DNA of 6,236 nt from Amphritea sp. (GTDB taxonomy: Bacteria; Pseudomonadota; Gammaproteobacteria; Pseudomonadales; Balneatricaceae): positions 1 to 6,236 of the forward strand of contig JAGPUU010000339.1 of NCBI GenBank assembly GCA_018067325.1, in the 5' to 3' direction. Below the pieces are notes generated by a model. It saw only the letters and a list, made by a program, of their open reading frames with translations. It had not been told where the DNA came from and searched no databases. Both the position numbers and the translations under genes were made by a program. Shown here piece by piece: positions 1 through 5,712 of the stretch (the stretch's first letter is position 1; the number at the start of each line of letters is the position of its first letter).

Positions 1-967
1 CACATAGCCGTCGAGAATCTGCGCTGGGCACGCTCAAAATTCGGCTCGCGCTGTTGCTATAGAATTGTTCGTGCTGACTATGAGGGTTCGTACGGATAAA
101 AACAGTAATCACTCGGGCTAAACCATCTTGCTCCCGCAGCTTCTCAGCTGCCCGGGCCGCGTACTGCGCGACAGCTGAGCGCATATCCTTGTACTCGGTA
201 ATTCGACGGGCAAAAGAACGACTACAAAGTATCTGTTGCCGAGGTGGAGGGCACTCTTCCAGCTCCATACAGGGCTGACCGTTCAGTTCTCGCACTGTAC
301 GCTCCAGCGTTACGGAGTAGTGGCTGCGAACCCACGTTGGATCACAATCAGCGAGCGCCAAAGCGGTTTCTATACCTTGCTGCTTCAGTCTTTGTGACAA
401 ACGCCGGCCCACGCCCCATACCTCCTGCACCGGCAACAAACTGAGTAAGCGACGCTGTCGTTGCGGGTCACTCAGGTCCACCGAGCCCAGAGTCGCCGGG
501 TACTGCTTAGCTGCGTGATTTGCGAGCTTGGCCAGGGTTTTCGTCGGCGCGATACCCACCGACACATGGATGCCGGTATATTGATATACCCGCTGCTTTA
601 ACTGTAAACCGTGCTCCACCAGCGAATGATTAGCTTCAAGGCCGCTCAGATCAAGAAACGCCTCATCGATTGAGTAAACCTCAATCGCAGAAGCTTGCTG
701 CTCCAGTACGGTCATAACCCGGGCGGATATATCGCCATAGAGCGCATAATTGGAGGAGAAGACGGCGATATTTTCCCGATCTATCTGTTCCTGTACCTGA
801 AACAGCGGCACTGCCATCTTGATACCTAACCGTTTAGCCTCCGCACTGCGCGCTACCACGCAGCCGTCGTTGTTAGATAGCACGACGATGGGGCGTCCCT
901 GCAGGTCTGGTCGGAACAGCCTTTCACAGCTGGCATAGAAATTATTGCAGTCGACCAGGGCATACAC
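1..967 (-). CDS. umuC: Translesion DNA polymerase V catalytic subunit UmuC (partial, 3' end beyond the window)
   Basis: The frame is open from a GTG at 967-965 to the left edge: 322 codons of a protein usually about 420 residues long, so about 100 C-terminal residues are missing. UmuC is the Y-family polymerase subunit of Pol V (UmuD'2C), which copies past DNA lesions. Visible hallmarks are the start DCNNFYASCE with catalytic Asp6 and steric-gate Tyr11, SNNDGCVVAR at 31-40, YSIDEAF with catalytic Asp101 and Glu102, TKTLAKLANHAAK at 142-154, and the helix-hairpin-helix stretch VWGVGRRL at 183-190. The little-finger region is marked by CSRSFARRI. The GTG start fits because the residues that follow align with the E. 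coli N-terminus. GGGGTAAG, inside the end of umuD, can serve as ribosome binding site. It lies only 2 nt after the umuD stop, so the two genes are translationally coupled. The frame looks intact, with no sign of decay. Confidence 0.97.
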   Translation of the reverse strand, partial: MYALVDCNNFYASCERLFRPDLQGRPIVVLSNNDGCVVARSAEAKRLGIKMAVPLFQVQEQIDRENIAVFSSNYALYGDISARVMTVLEQQASAIEVYSIDEAFLDLSGLEANHSLVEHGLQLKQRVYQYTGIHVSVGIAPTKTLAKLANHAAKQYPATLGSVDLSDPQRQRRLLSLLPVQEVWGVGRRLSQRLKQQGIETALALADCDPTWVRSHYSVTLERTVRELNGQPCMELEECPPPRQQILCSRSFARRITEYKDMRSAVAQYAARAAEKLREQDGLARVITVFIRTNPHSQHEQFYSNSASRILSVPSADSRRLC

Positions 968-969
968 CG

Positions 970-1410
970 TTACTTACCCCGCTGACGTACGGAGTGGACA
1001 ACCGTCGTGACCACGCCAAACAGCTCAAGGGTACTTTCTTCGCCTAGCTTAATGGGCGCATAGGCAGGGTTATGAGCCACCAGCTGTAATACAGGGCGAG
1101 TGTTCAATTCTTTAACCGTAAACTCTCCATCGATACAGGCGATGACAATATCCCCATGAACCGCGGTCAATGAGCGGTCGACCACCAGAACGTCCCCGGA
1201 AAAAATACCAGCCCCCTTCATCGAATCGCCATCTGCCCGGACAAAGTAGGTGGCTGCCGGATGCTGGACGCAAAGCTCATTCAGATCCAGAGTGCGCTCA
1301 ATGTAATCTTGTGCGGGTGAAGGAAATCCTGCTGCAACACTGTTCATAAACAAAGGTAAAGCAATCGAGGCGGAAGGGCGCAAATAACGCCCCAGCAATG
1401 AAATATGCAT
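970..1410 (-). CDS. umuD: Pol V accessory subunit UmuD, self-cleaving LexA-like serine peptidase
   Basis: A complete 146-residue protein of the LexA/UmuD peptidase family (S24). RecA filaments stimulate UmuD to cut itself; the shortened UmuD' dimer then joins UmuC to form Pol V. The cleavage region AAGFPSPAQDYIE is present and cleavage is expected at Ala27-Gly28. The catalytic serine is Ser63 in GDSM and the catalytic lysine is Lys100 in GEFTVKEL. The distance from cut site to serine (35 residues) equals that of E. coli UmuD. The N-terminal arm is 3 residues longer than in E. coli. No good Shine-Dalgarno sequence precedes the ATG at 1410. The next in-frame ATG (residue 22) would remove the PLF segment that aligns with E. 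coli, so the upstream start is preferred. It is the first gene of the umuDC operon, directly under a LexA box. Confidence 0.97.
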   Translation of the reverse strand: MHISLLGRYLRPSASIALPLFMNSVAAGFPSPAQDYIERTLDLNELCVQHPAATYFVRADGDSMKGAGIFSGDVLVVDRSLTAVHGDIVIACIDGEFTVKELNTRPVLQLVAHNPAYAPIKLGEESTLELFGVVTTVVHSVRQRGK

Positions 1411-1423
1411 AATTTATAAGCCA

Positions 1424-1443
1424 TACTGTATATATAAACAGTA
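1424..1443 (-). promoter_or_regulatory. LexA-binding SOS box of umuDC
   Basis: On the plus strand the site reads TACTGTATATATAAACAGTA: CTGT-N8-ACAG with the flanking TA/TA. It matches the E. coli LexA consensus at 19 of 20 positions. It sits 14 bp upstream of the umuD ATG and overlaps the end of the -10 element by one base, so bound LexA would block RNA polymerase. Such a near-consensus site predicts tight repression and late induction in the SOS response, as known for umuDC in E. coli. Confidence 0.95.
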
Positions 1444-1471
1444 TATTAGAGTCGGACTGCATCTGAGTAAA
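1443..1471 (-). promoter_or_regulatory. Sigma70-type promoter of umuDC
   Basis: On the minus strand a -35 element TTTACT (1471-1466) is followed by a 17-bp spacer and a -10 element TAATAT (1448-1443). Both are close to the sigma70 consensus with ideal spacing. Transcription would begin near 1436, inside the LexA box, giving a leader of roughly 25 nt. The placement relative to the operator supports it; no start site has been mapped. Confidence 0.7.
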
Positions 1472-1513
1472 GCAGGTTAAGCTGTTTAATGGGCATTATC
1501 TGTCGATCAGATC

Positions 1514-1561
1514 GGCGATTCGTATTATAAATACATAATACATATTATGTTTTTATTCGCC
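1514..1561. repeat. Long AT-rich inverted repeat (palindrome) upstream of umuDC
   Basis: The arms ATAAATACATAATA (1527-1540) and TATTATGTTTTTAT (1543-1556) pair at 13 of 14 positions around a 2-bp centre. Outside them, GGCGA (1514-1518) is complementary to TCGCC (1557-1561), with 8 extra bases on the left side only. The element could be a regulator-binding site or a cruciform/hairpin. The right arm contains five consecutive T but no T-tract follows the complete stem, so it is not a textbook terminator. It lies about 45 bp upstream of the umuDC -35 element. No protein can be assigned to it. Confidence 0.6.
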
Positions 1562-1626
1562 TGGCCTGCTTATCTAGTTGGCGACACTGTATTCGCAGTC
1601 AGATCTATAACGCTTATATCTGCTAG

Positions 1627-1854
1627 ACCCAAAGGGCGGCAGGACCTGTTGTGTCTGCAGCTATCAAAACCCCACAACAAAGCATTCCCTGGATCAAGGA
1701 GTCGCTTACTTATTGGTCGTTGGTGAGAGTTTTTGGGAGAACGCCAGTAAAGGGAGTGATAAATCTAAATATTACATAATTAACCGATATTGCCCGTGGC
1801 GACTTACTACCTGAATCTATTACCCGTGCAGGGGTTGAGTCTGTTGTTGTTTGA
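1627..1854 (+). pseudogene. Possible degraded coding relic, faintly HAMP-like
   Basis: One frame runs from after a TAG at 1624-1626 through 50 codons to TAA at 1777-1779, then continues in the same frame for 24 more codons to TGA at 1852-1854. A GTG at 1651 preceded by GGCAGGA (6-bp gap) could start the first part (42 residues). The first part contains PWIKESLTYWSLVRVF, then RTPVKGVI. The part after the stop reads LTDIARGDLLPESI. The order of aromatic/hydrophobic segment, Pro-Val, then DIARGDL recalls the end of a membrane helix and a HAMP linker as in chemoreceptors or sensor kinases, but the spacing is 4 residues longer than usual. The likeness is weak, and chance open sequence is a real alternative. 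Confidence 0.2.
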
Positions 1855-2064
1855 CTTTAGATGCCGGGCTCTCCGTCAGCTGACTGAAAACCATATATCG
1901 ATATCGCTATGACAGGGGAACATTGCAACCTTTATACCTGCTGGTGAATTCGATTTACTGGACATGACAGGAAAGGAAGTAGTTCTGTTTTTGTAAGCCA
2001 TATTCAGTTTTGTATCTTTGGCCACGCTGGCTAATACGCGTACTTTATCTAAAATCAGGACTTA

Positions 2065-2117
2065 GGGTGTTAGATTGATTTGATCCCAAAAACAATTAAA
2101 AACTCAAAAAAACACCC
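2065..2117. repeat. Inverted repeat bounding the start of the AT-rich block
   Basis: GGGTGTT at 2065-2071 is exactly complementary to AACACCC at 2111-2117, with 39 bp between. These are among the few G/C clusters in very AT-rich DNA. Read on the minus strand, GGGTGTTTTTTT resembles the 3' side of a terminator followed by a T-run, but the complementary CACCC lies downstream rather than upstream of it, so it cannot form a normal terminator for dodecin. Role unknown. Confidence 0.4.
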
Positions 2118-2225
2118 GATAAAGAAAAACTATCATGAGTTAAACCAATTTATAGATAACTTTCTTATCAATTTGATTTTAAATTATTTTATTAAAAATT
2201 AAAACACTCAATCTTCTGCTTTATT

Positions 2226-2441
2226 CTAACTATGCTCCAGTTTGAAACCTACTTTCAGAGTTACTTGAAAATGTCCGATTTCGCCATTCACAACATGCCC
2301 ACGAGTTTCAATAACCTCAAACCAATCGATGTTTTTTAGCGATTTACTACACTCCGTCAGCGCATTACGAATCGCATCATCAGTTCCTGTTGGCGAGGAA
2401 CCAACAACCTCAACTTTCTTATAAGTATGGTGATCAGACAT
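2226..2441 (-). CDS. Dodecin, flavin-binding dodecameric storage protein
   Basis: A 71-residue protein with the full dodecin pattern: a first strand (YKKVEVVGSSPTG), a helix with DDAIRNALTE, then LKNIDWFEVIETRGHV and the final strand pair GHFQVTLKVGFKLE. Dodecins form hollow 12-mers that bind flavins in the cytoplasm, stacking the isoalloxazine rings on a conserved tryptophan; here that is Trp40 in DWFEV. The Gln of HFQVTLKV corresponds to the conserved flavin-contacting glutamine. The length is normal for the family. A strong ribosome binding site, AAAGAGG/AAAGG, precedes the ATG on the minus strand. The gene stands alone, divergent from the MFS gene and separated by a long gap from umuDC. 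No clear promoter or terminator could be assigned. Confidence 0.93.
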   Translation of the reverse strand: MSDHHTYKKVEVVGSSPTGTDDAIRNALTECSKSLKNIDWFEVIETRGHVVNGEIGHFQVTLKVGFKLEHS

Positions 2442-2607
2442 AACCTTTTACCTCTTTAATTAATGCCTATAACAGAGATAAGCGTAGTAGAAAAACAGCA
2501 AGGGAATGGATATATGTTTGAAACTACTCTCTGGAAGAGATTGTTTTCAGGAAAGCGAGTACACGGCTGTTAATCAGTTTTACGTCATTTCTATCACCAT
2601 CTGTACC

Positions 2608-2636
2608 TGCCGATTGCCATTTTCGATCTGTATAAT
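2608..2636 (+). promoter_or_regulatory. Candidate promoter of the MFS transporter gene
   Basis: A perfect -10 hexamer TATAAT lies at 2631-2636, about 58 bp upstream of the preferred ATG. At 17-bp spacing the -35 position holds TGCCGA (2608-2613), a poor match; a better TTGCCA at 2614-2619 is too close (11 bp). A good -10 with a weak -35 may point to an activator-dependent promoter, but no operator is recognised. Confidence 0.4.
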
Positions 2637-2693
2637 GAGCGCTTAGTTAACGCCATATCATCTCAATGCTTGGACCTTATCGAATACAATCCT

Positions 2694-3947
2694 ATGAATA
2701 ATCATGTAAAGCTTCTGAGCATATTCGTCGTTGCCGCCTGTTTGATACTTGCAATCAACTTTGGCCTGCGCTCATCAATGGGTTTCTTTATGGCGCCTAT
2801 ATCCAGTGAGTTTGGGTATGGCCGTGAAGTTTTTGCCTTTTCTCTGGCGTTACAGAATCTCTGCTGGGGTCTGTTTCAGCCCTTTACTGGCGCTTTTGCT
2901 GATCGATTTGGCACGTTCAAAACACTGATTATCGGAGCGCTGATCTACGCATTGGGAATGTATCTAACAGCCACCGCTGATAGCGCCTGGGCACTTCACA
3001 GCGGGGCGGGCATTCTGATTGGGATGGGCATTGCCGGAACCGGTTTTGGCGTGATTTTGCCAGCACTGGCGCGGATGGTTGCGCCTGAAAAGCGTGCTTT
3101 CGCATTGGGATTGGGTACCGCGGCCGGTTCTGCTGGCCAGCTAATGGTTATCCCGGTAGCTCAGGCCTTTATTGCCAGTTATGGCTGGCAAACAGCCTTA
3201 CTGCTGTTGGGCGGCGGGGCGCTTTGCATGCTGATGTTTGCTGCGCCTTTTCGCAAGGATTCAGAGGGAGGTGAAACTGACCAGGAAGAATCATCACAGC
3301 CCCTTAAAGAAGCGCTGCAGGAAGCGGGTGGCCATCTACATTACTGGCTATTAATCGCTGGCTTTTTTGTCTGTGGCTTTCAGCTTGCATTTATTACGGT
3401 GCATATGCCCTCATTTTTGTCAGATAAAGGTTTCGACGCTTCAGTCGCCGTGACCAGTCTGTCGCTCATCGGGTTGTTTAATATCTTTGGCTGTTTGCTC
3501 TTCGGCTCTTGGTCAGGCCGCTATTCAAAGAAAAATCTGTTGGGTATTATCTATGCGCTTCGGGCGGTGGCTATAGCGTTATTCATGCTGCTGCCAATCA
3601 CGACAACCTCCGTTTATCTATTCTCAATTGCTACCGGCTTTCTGTGGCTGGCAACCGTTCCGGCAACCTCGGGCCTGGTCGTACAGATGTTTGGTCTTAA
3701 GCATATGGGGACTCTATACGGTATTGTTTTCCTGAATCATCAGCTGGGCTCGTTTACAGGTGTCTGGGTGGGCGGCTACATGTTCGATCAAACTGGTAGT
3801 TATAACAGCGTCTGGTGGGCTGCCGCAGGAATAGCCTTACTCACTGCTGTTATTCATATTTTTATTGATGAGCGTCCGGTTAAGCGTCTACGTCAAAGCC
3901 GAAGCGGTCATCTGCCAGGTTCACGAATGACGGTAATTGACCAGTAG
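2694..3947 (+). CDS. Major facilitator superfamily transporter, 12 TM, monocarboxylate/oxalate-formate-like
   Basis: A 417-residue inner-membrane secondary transporter. Motif A of the MFS, GAFADRFGTFK, lies at residues 66-76 between helices 2 and 3. Hydrophobic helices begin near residues 7, 46, 77 and 103, with further helices near 135 and 165. A charged cytoplasmic loop of about 30 residues (FRKDSEGG to EAGGH, about 186-214) separates the two six-helix halves. A degenerate motif A copy, GSWSGRYSKKN, follows helix 8. The N-terminal pattern MAPISSEFGYGREVFAFS and the PEKRAFALGLGTAAGS stretch before helix 5 resemble MFS proteins annotated as organic-anion (monocarboxylate or oxalate/formate type) carriers, but the substrate cannot be read from sequence. 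The ATG at 2694 is preferred over an in-frame TTG at 2670; neither has a clear ribosome binding site. No substrate-related enzyme gene is adjacent. Confidence 0.92.
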   Translation: MNNHVKLLSIFVVAACLILAINFGLRSSMGFFMAPISSEFGYGREVFAFSLALQNLCWGLFQPFTGAFADRFGTFKTLIIGALIYALGMYLTATADSAWALHSGAGILIGMGIAGTGFGVILPALARMVAPEKRAFALGLGTAAGSAGQLMVIPVAQAFIASYGWQTALLLLGGGALCMLMFAAPFRKDSEGGETDQEESSQPLKEALQEAGGHLHYWLLIAGFFVCGFQLAFITVHMPSFLSDKGFDASVAVTSLSLIGLFNIFGCLLFGSWSGRYSKKNLLGIIYALRAVAIALFMLLPITTTSVYLFSIATGFLWLATVPATSGLVVQMFGLKHMGTLYGIVFLNHQLGSFTGVWVGGYMFDQTGSYNSVWWAAAGIALLTAVIHIFIDERPVKRLRQSRSGHLPGSRMTVIDQ

Positions 3948-4180
3948 ACGTTAAAATTCTTATTCCAGGAAAGAATAAATTAAGGCTTATAGAGCAATTT
4001 CCTGTGAGCAAGATGCAATGTTAATAACGACATCAGCACTAGGCCCTATAGAATAAAACGGATATCAAAATCCGACTAAGGCTATATTCAGGCAATTAAA
4101 GCGGCTATTATTCTTGTCGGTCAGTTATTATCATGGCAGAGCTTCCTCTCTGTTATTCATCAGGATTAGTTAAAATACAT
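3948..4180. other. Intergenic region between MFS and kinase genes
   Basis: No gene is supported here. It contains a short inverted repeat ATTCTT/AAGAAT (3956-3961 and 3971-3976) just after the MFS stop. On the plus strand it lacks a following T-run, so it is at best a weak terminator. It also holds CGGAT/ATCCG (4059-4063 and 4070-4074). TATTAT hexamers at 4106-4111 and 4126-4131 could act as -10 elements for the kinase gene, but no matching -35 element is evident. Confidence 0.5.
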
Positions 4181-5650
4181 ATGATTAAACATGCACTCTT
4201 TGTACTCGCACTCTGTTTACATAGCCCTTGGGCTGCCGCTGGCATCGACTTATTTAAAGATGAAAACGGCAAAACCAAGTGGCAACATCTGGCTAATTTT
4301 AGTAGCGCAACGTTAATCATTATTCTATCGATCGCAGCGGTATATCTGTTTATTTATAGCCGGCGTGCCCACAGAGCTAATCGTGAACTGACCACCATTA
4401 AGCAGGAACTGGAACAGCGGGTTAAAGAGCGGACAGCAACTATAGACGAGTCAAACAAGAAGCTAACGCAGAGCAACTTGTTACTGGAATCCGAGATTTC
4501 AGAGCATGTCATCACCTCTGATCAGTTACGTGCGTCTGAGTCATATGTCAAAGACATACTCACCTCGATGCCTCTGATGCTGGTAGGACTAAACAAAGAT
4601 GGACAGGTAACCCAGTGGAACAGGCGAGTCGAAGAGCTGTCCGGCGTCTCTTCTGAGAAGGCGCTCGGAAAAACGCTTTGGGAAGCCTACCCAACCATGA
4701 CCGTGGTACCAGAACATATTCAGCAGGCGATTGAACAGAACAAAACAATCCACCTGAAACAGAGCCTTCGAAGCCTGTCTCATTTTGACATTACCATCTA
4801 TCCATTGCAGGGCACCGAAGCCGGGGTTGTTATTCTGGTGGATGACGTTTCAAAACAAACGACAGCTGAAAACCTGCTAATCCATAACGACAAGATGTCG
4901 TTTATGGGGGAGCTGGCCTCAACCATGGCCCATGATATTAATATCCCATTGCAGTCGATCCTGATGGATATAAAGCGATTTAAAAACATCATGGCGTCCG
5001 TTCCAGCTCTAGAGCAGGGCGATAGTGATACATCGGCTCAGATGGATGTGATCTTCAGGGATATGTCCGATAAAGGCGACCAGGTTTCCAGCATTATTCA
5101 CAACCTGCTGACGTTCGCCCGTAATCGCCAAGCTGAAAAACAGATGGCCGACATTGTTGATGTAATGGAGCATACGGTTAACCTGGGTAAAGAGGTAATC
5201 ACAATCTCTGAAGGGCTGATGTTTAGAGAGGTGAAGCTGGAATGGCAGATTGAAAAAGGCCTTCCACAGGTCCCCTGTTATATCACCGAATTACAGCAGG
5301 TTTTCCTTAGCCTGTTCCGTCACGCCTGTATTGCGATGCAGAAGAAGCTTGGAAATGAAAACTTGGTAGGAGCACCTTTTGAGCCAACCATAAAAATCAT
5401 TCTTTCAGAGAGCTACGACAACCTTTGGGTAAAGATTCAGCATAACGGTGTTGGCCTGACCAGCGAGGAGCAGATGCGATTGTTCGAACCGTTTTTCAGC
5501 AATAGTACTCAGGCTGAAGATTTTGATACCGGGCAGCATCTGTCTTTCTCATACTATATTATCAGTGAACAACATCAGGGCCATATGGCAGTCACTTCAG
5601 ACCCTGATCTGGGGTCAACTTTCCATATGCAGCTGCCAATTAATCACTAG
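4181..5650 (+). CDS. Membrane PAS-domain sensor histidine kinase homologue with degenerate ATPase domain (likely pseudokinase)
   Basis: A 489-residue protein. In order: signal peptide 1-20 (MIKHALFVLALCLH, then SPWAAA before Gly21), a very short periplasmic stretch (21-39), a TM helix at about 40-59, a coiled coil at about 61-120 (ELEQRVKER), a PAS domain at about 120-229 (MPLMLVGLNKDGQVTQWN), a HisKA helix pair at about 237-314 and an ATPase-like domain at about 369-487. The phosphoacceptor is His251 in MAHDINIPL, normally HEINNPL. The ATPase core is eroded: the N-box Asn is His381 (FRHACIAM), the G1-box Asp is His421 (HNGVG), and the G2 box reads DTGQHL instead of GTGLGL. The F box FEPFF is intact. 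ATP binding is therefore doubtful. An upstream in-frame ATG at 4133 would add 16 residues ahead of a classical signal peptide, so 4181 is chosen; ribosome binding is weak for both. No response regulator gene is adjacent. Overall architecture is confident; loss of kinase activity is inferred. Confidence 0.9.
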   Translation: MIKHALFVLALCLHSPWAAAGIDLFKDENGKTKWQHLANFSSATLIIILSIAAVYLFIYSRRAHRANRELTTIKQELEQRVKERTATIDESNKKLTQSNLLLESEISEHVITSDQLRASESYVKDILTSMPLMLVGLNKDGQVTQWNRRVEELSGVSSEKALGKTLWEAYPTMTVVPEHIQQAIEQNKTIHLKQSLRSLSHFDITIYPLQGTEAGVVILVDDVSKQTTAENLLIHNDKMSFMGELASTMAHDINIPLQSILMDIKRFKNIMASVPALEQGDSDTSAQMDVIFRDMSDKGDQVSSIIHNLLTFARNRQAEKQMADIVDVMEHTVNLGKEVITISEGLMFREVKLEWQIEKGLPQVPCYITELQQVFLSLFRHACIAMQKKLGNENLVGAPFEPTIKIILSESYDNLWVKIQHNGVGLTSEEQMRLFEPFFSNSTQAEDFDTGQHLSFSYYIISEQHQGHMAVTSDPDLGSTFHMQLPINH

Positions 5651-5712
5651 GCCGCTATGGGGTTGAGATCTAAGTAATAAACGGCGGGTACCTAACAGGA
5701 AGATAACGACCG

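Larger units (their letters stand above)
1472..2225. other. Gene-poor 750-bp intergenic stretch
   Basis: No intact gene is supported on either strand between the umuDC promoter and the dodecin gene. Contents seen are the palindrome at 1514-1561, a stop-interrupted coding-like stretch at 1627-1854, a second short open stretch at 1913-1996 reading QGNIATFIPAGEFDLLDM and onward to TAA, two small perfect palindromes (GTCAGCTGAC at 1875-1884, ATATCGATAT at 1895-1904) and an AT-rich block from about 2085. By hand count 2101-2220 is about 22% G+C. A short GATAA/TTATC hairpin lies at 2155-2169, but no convincing terminator follows dodecin. The picture fits an eroded former gene region or an old insertion site, which is inference. 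Confidence 0.6.

Noticed and set aside
244..444. 66-codon plus-strand open frame
   Set aside because: It lies antisense within umuC, which has clear family motifs in its own frame; no ribosome binding site or recognisable protein.
1..967. umuC as a pseudogene, because no closed frame exists in this region
   Set aside because: Manual translation shows an uninterrupted frame to the window edge with all catalytic residues; it simply lacks its stop codon within the window.
2506..2646. 46-codon plus-strand frame starting at ATG 2506, with AAGGGA almost touching the start
   Set aside because: The composition is Cys-rich and not protein-like, the ribosome-binding spacing is too short, and it overlaps the MFS promoter candidate.
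3509..3700. 63-codon plus-strand frame inside the MFS gene
   Set aside because: It overlaps conserved transmembrane coding sequence in another frame and has no features of its own.
3956..3976. ATTCTT/AAGAAT hairpin as a terminator of the MFS gene
   Set aside because: The stem is only 6 A/T-rich pairs and no T-run follows on the plus strand.
4018..4056. 12-codon ATG frame between the MFS and kinase genes, considered as a leader peptide
   Set aside because: No ribosome binding site, no repeated regulatory codons and no attenuator-like hairpins.
4560..4992. Three minus-strand frames of 62-64 codons opposite the kinase gene
   Set aside because: They are antisense to the PAS and HisKA coding sequence and show no ribosome binding sites or domain motifs.
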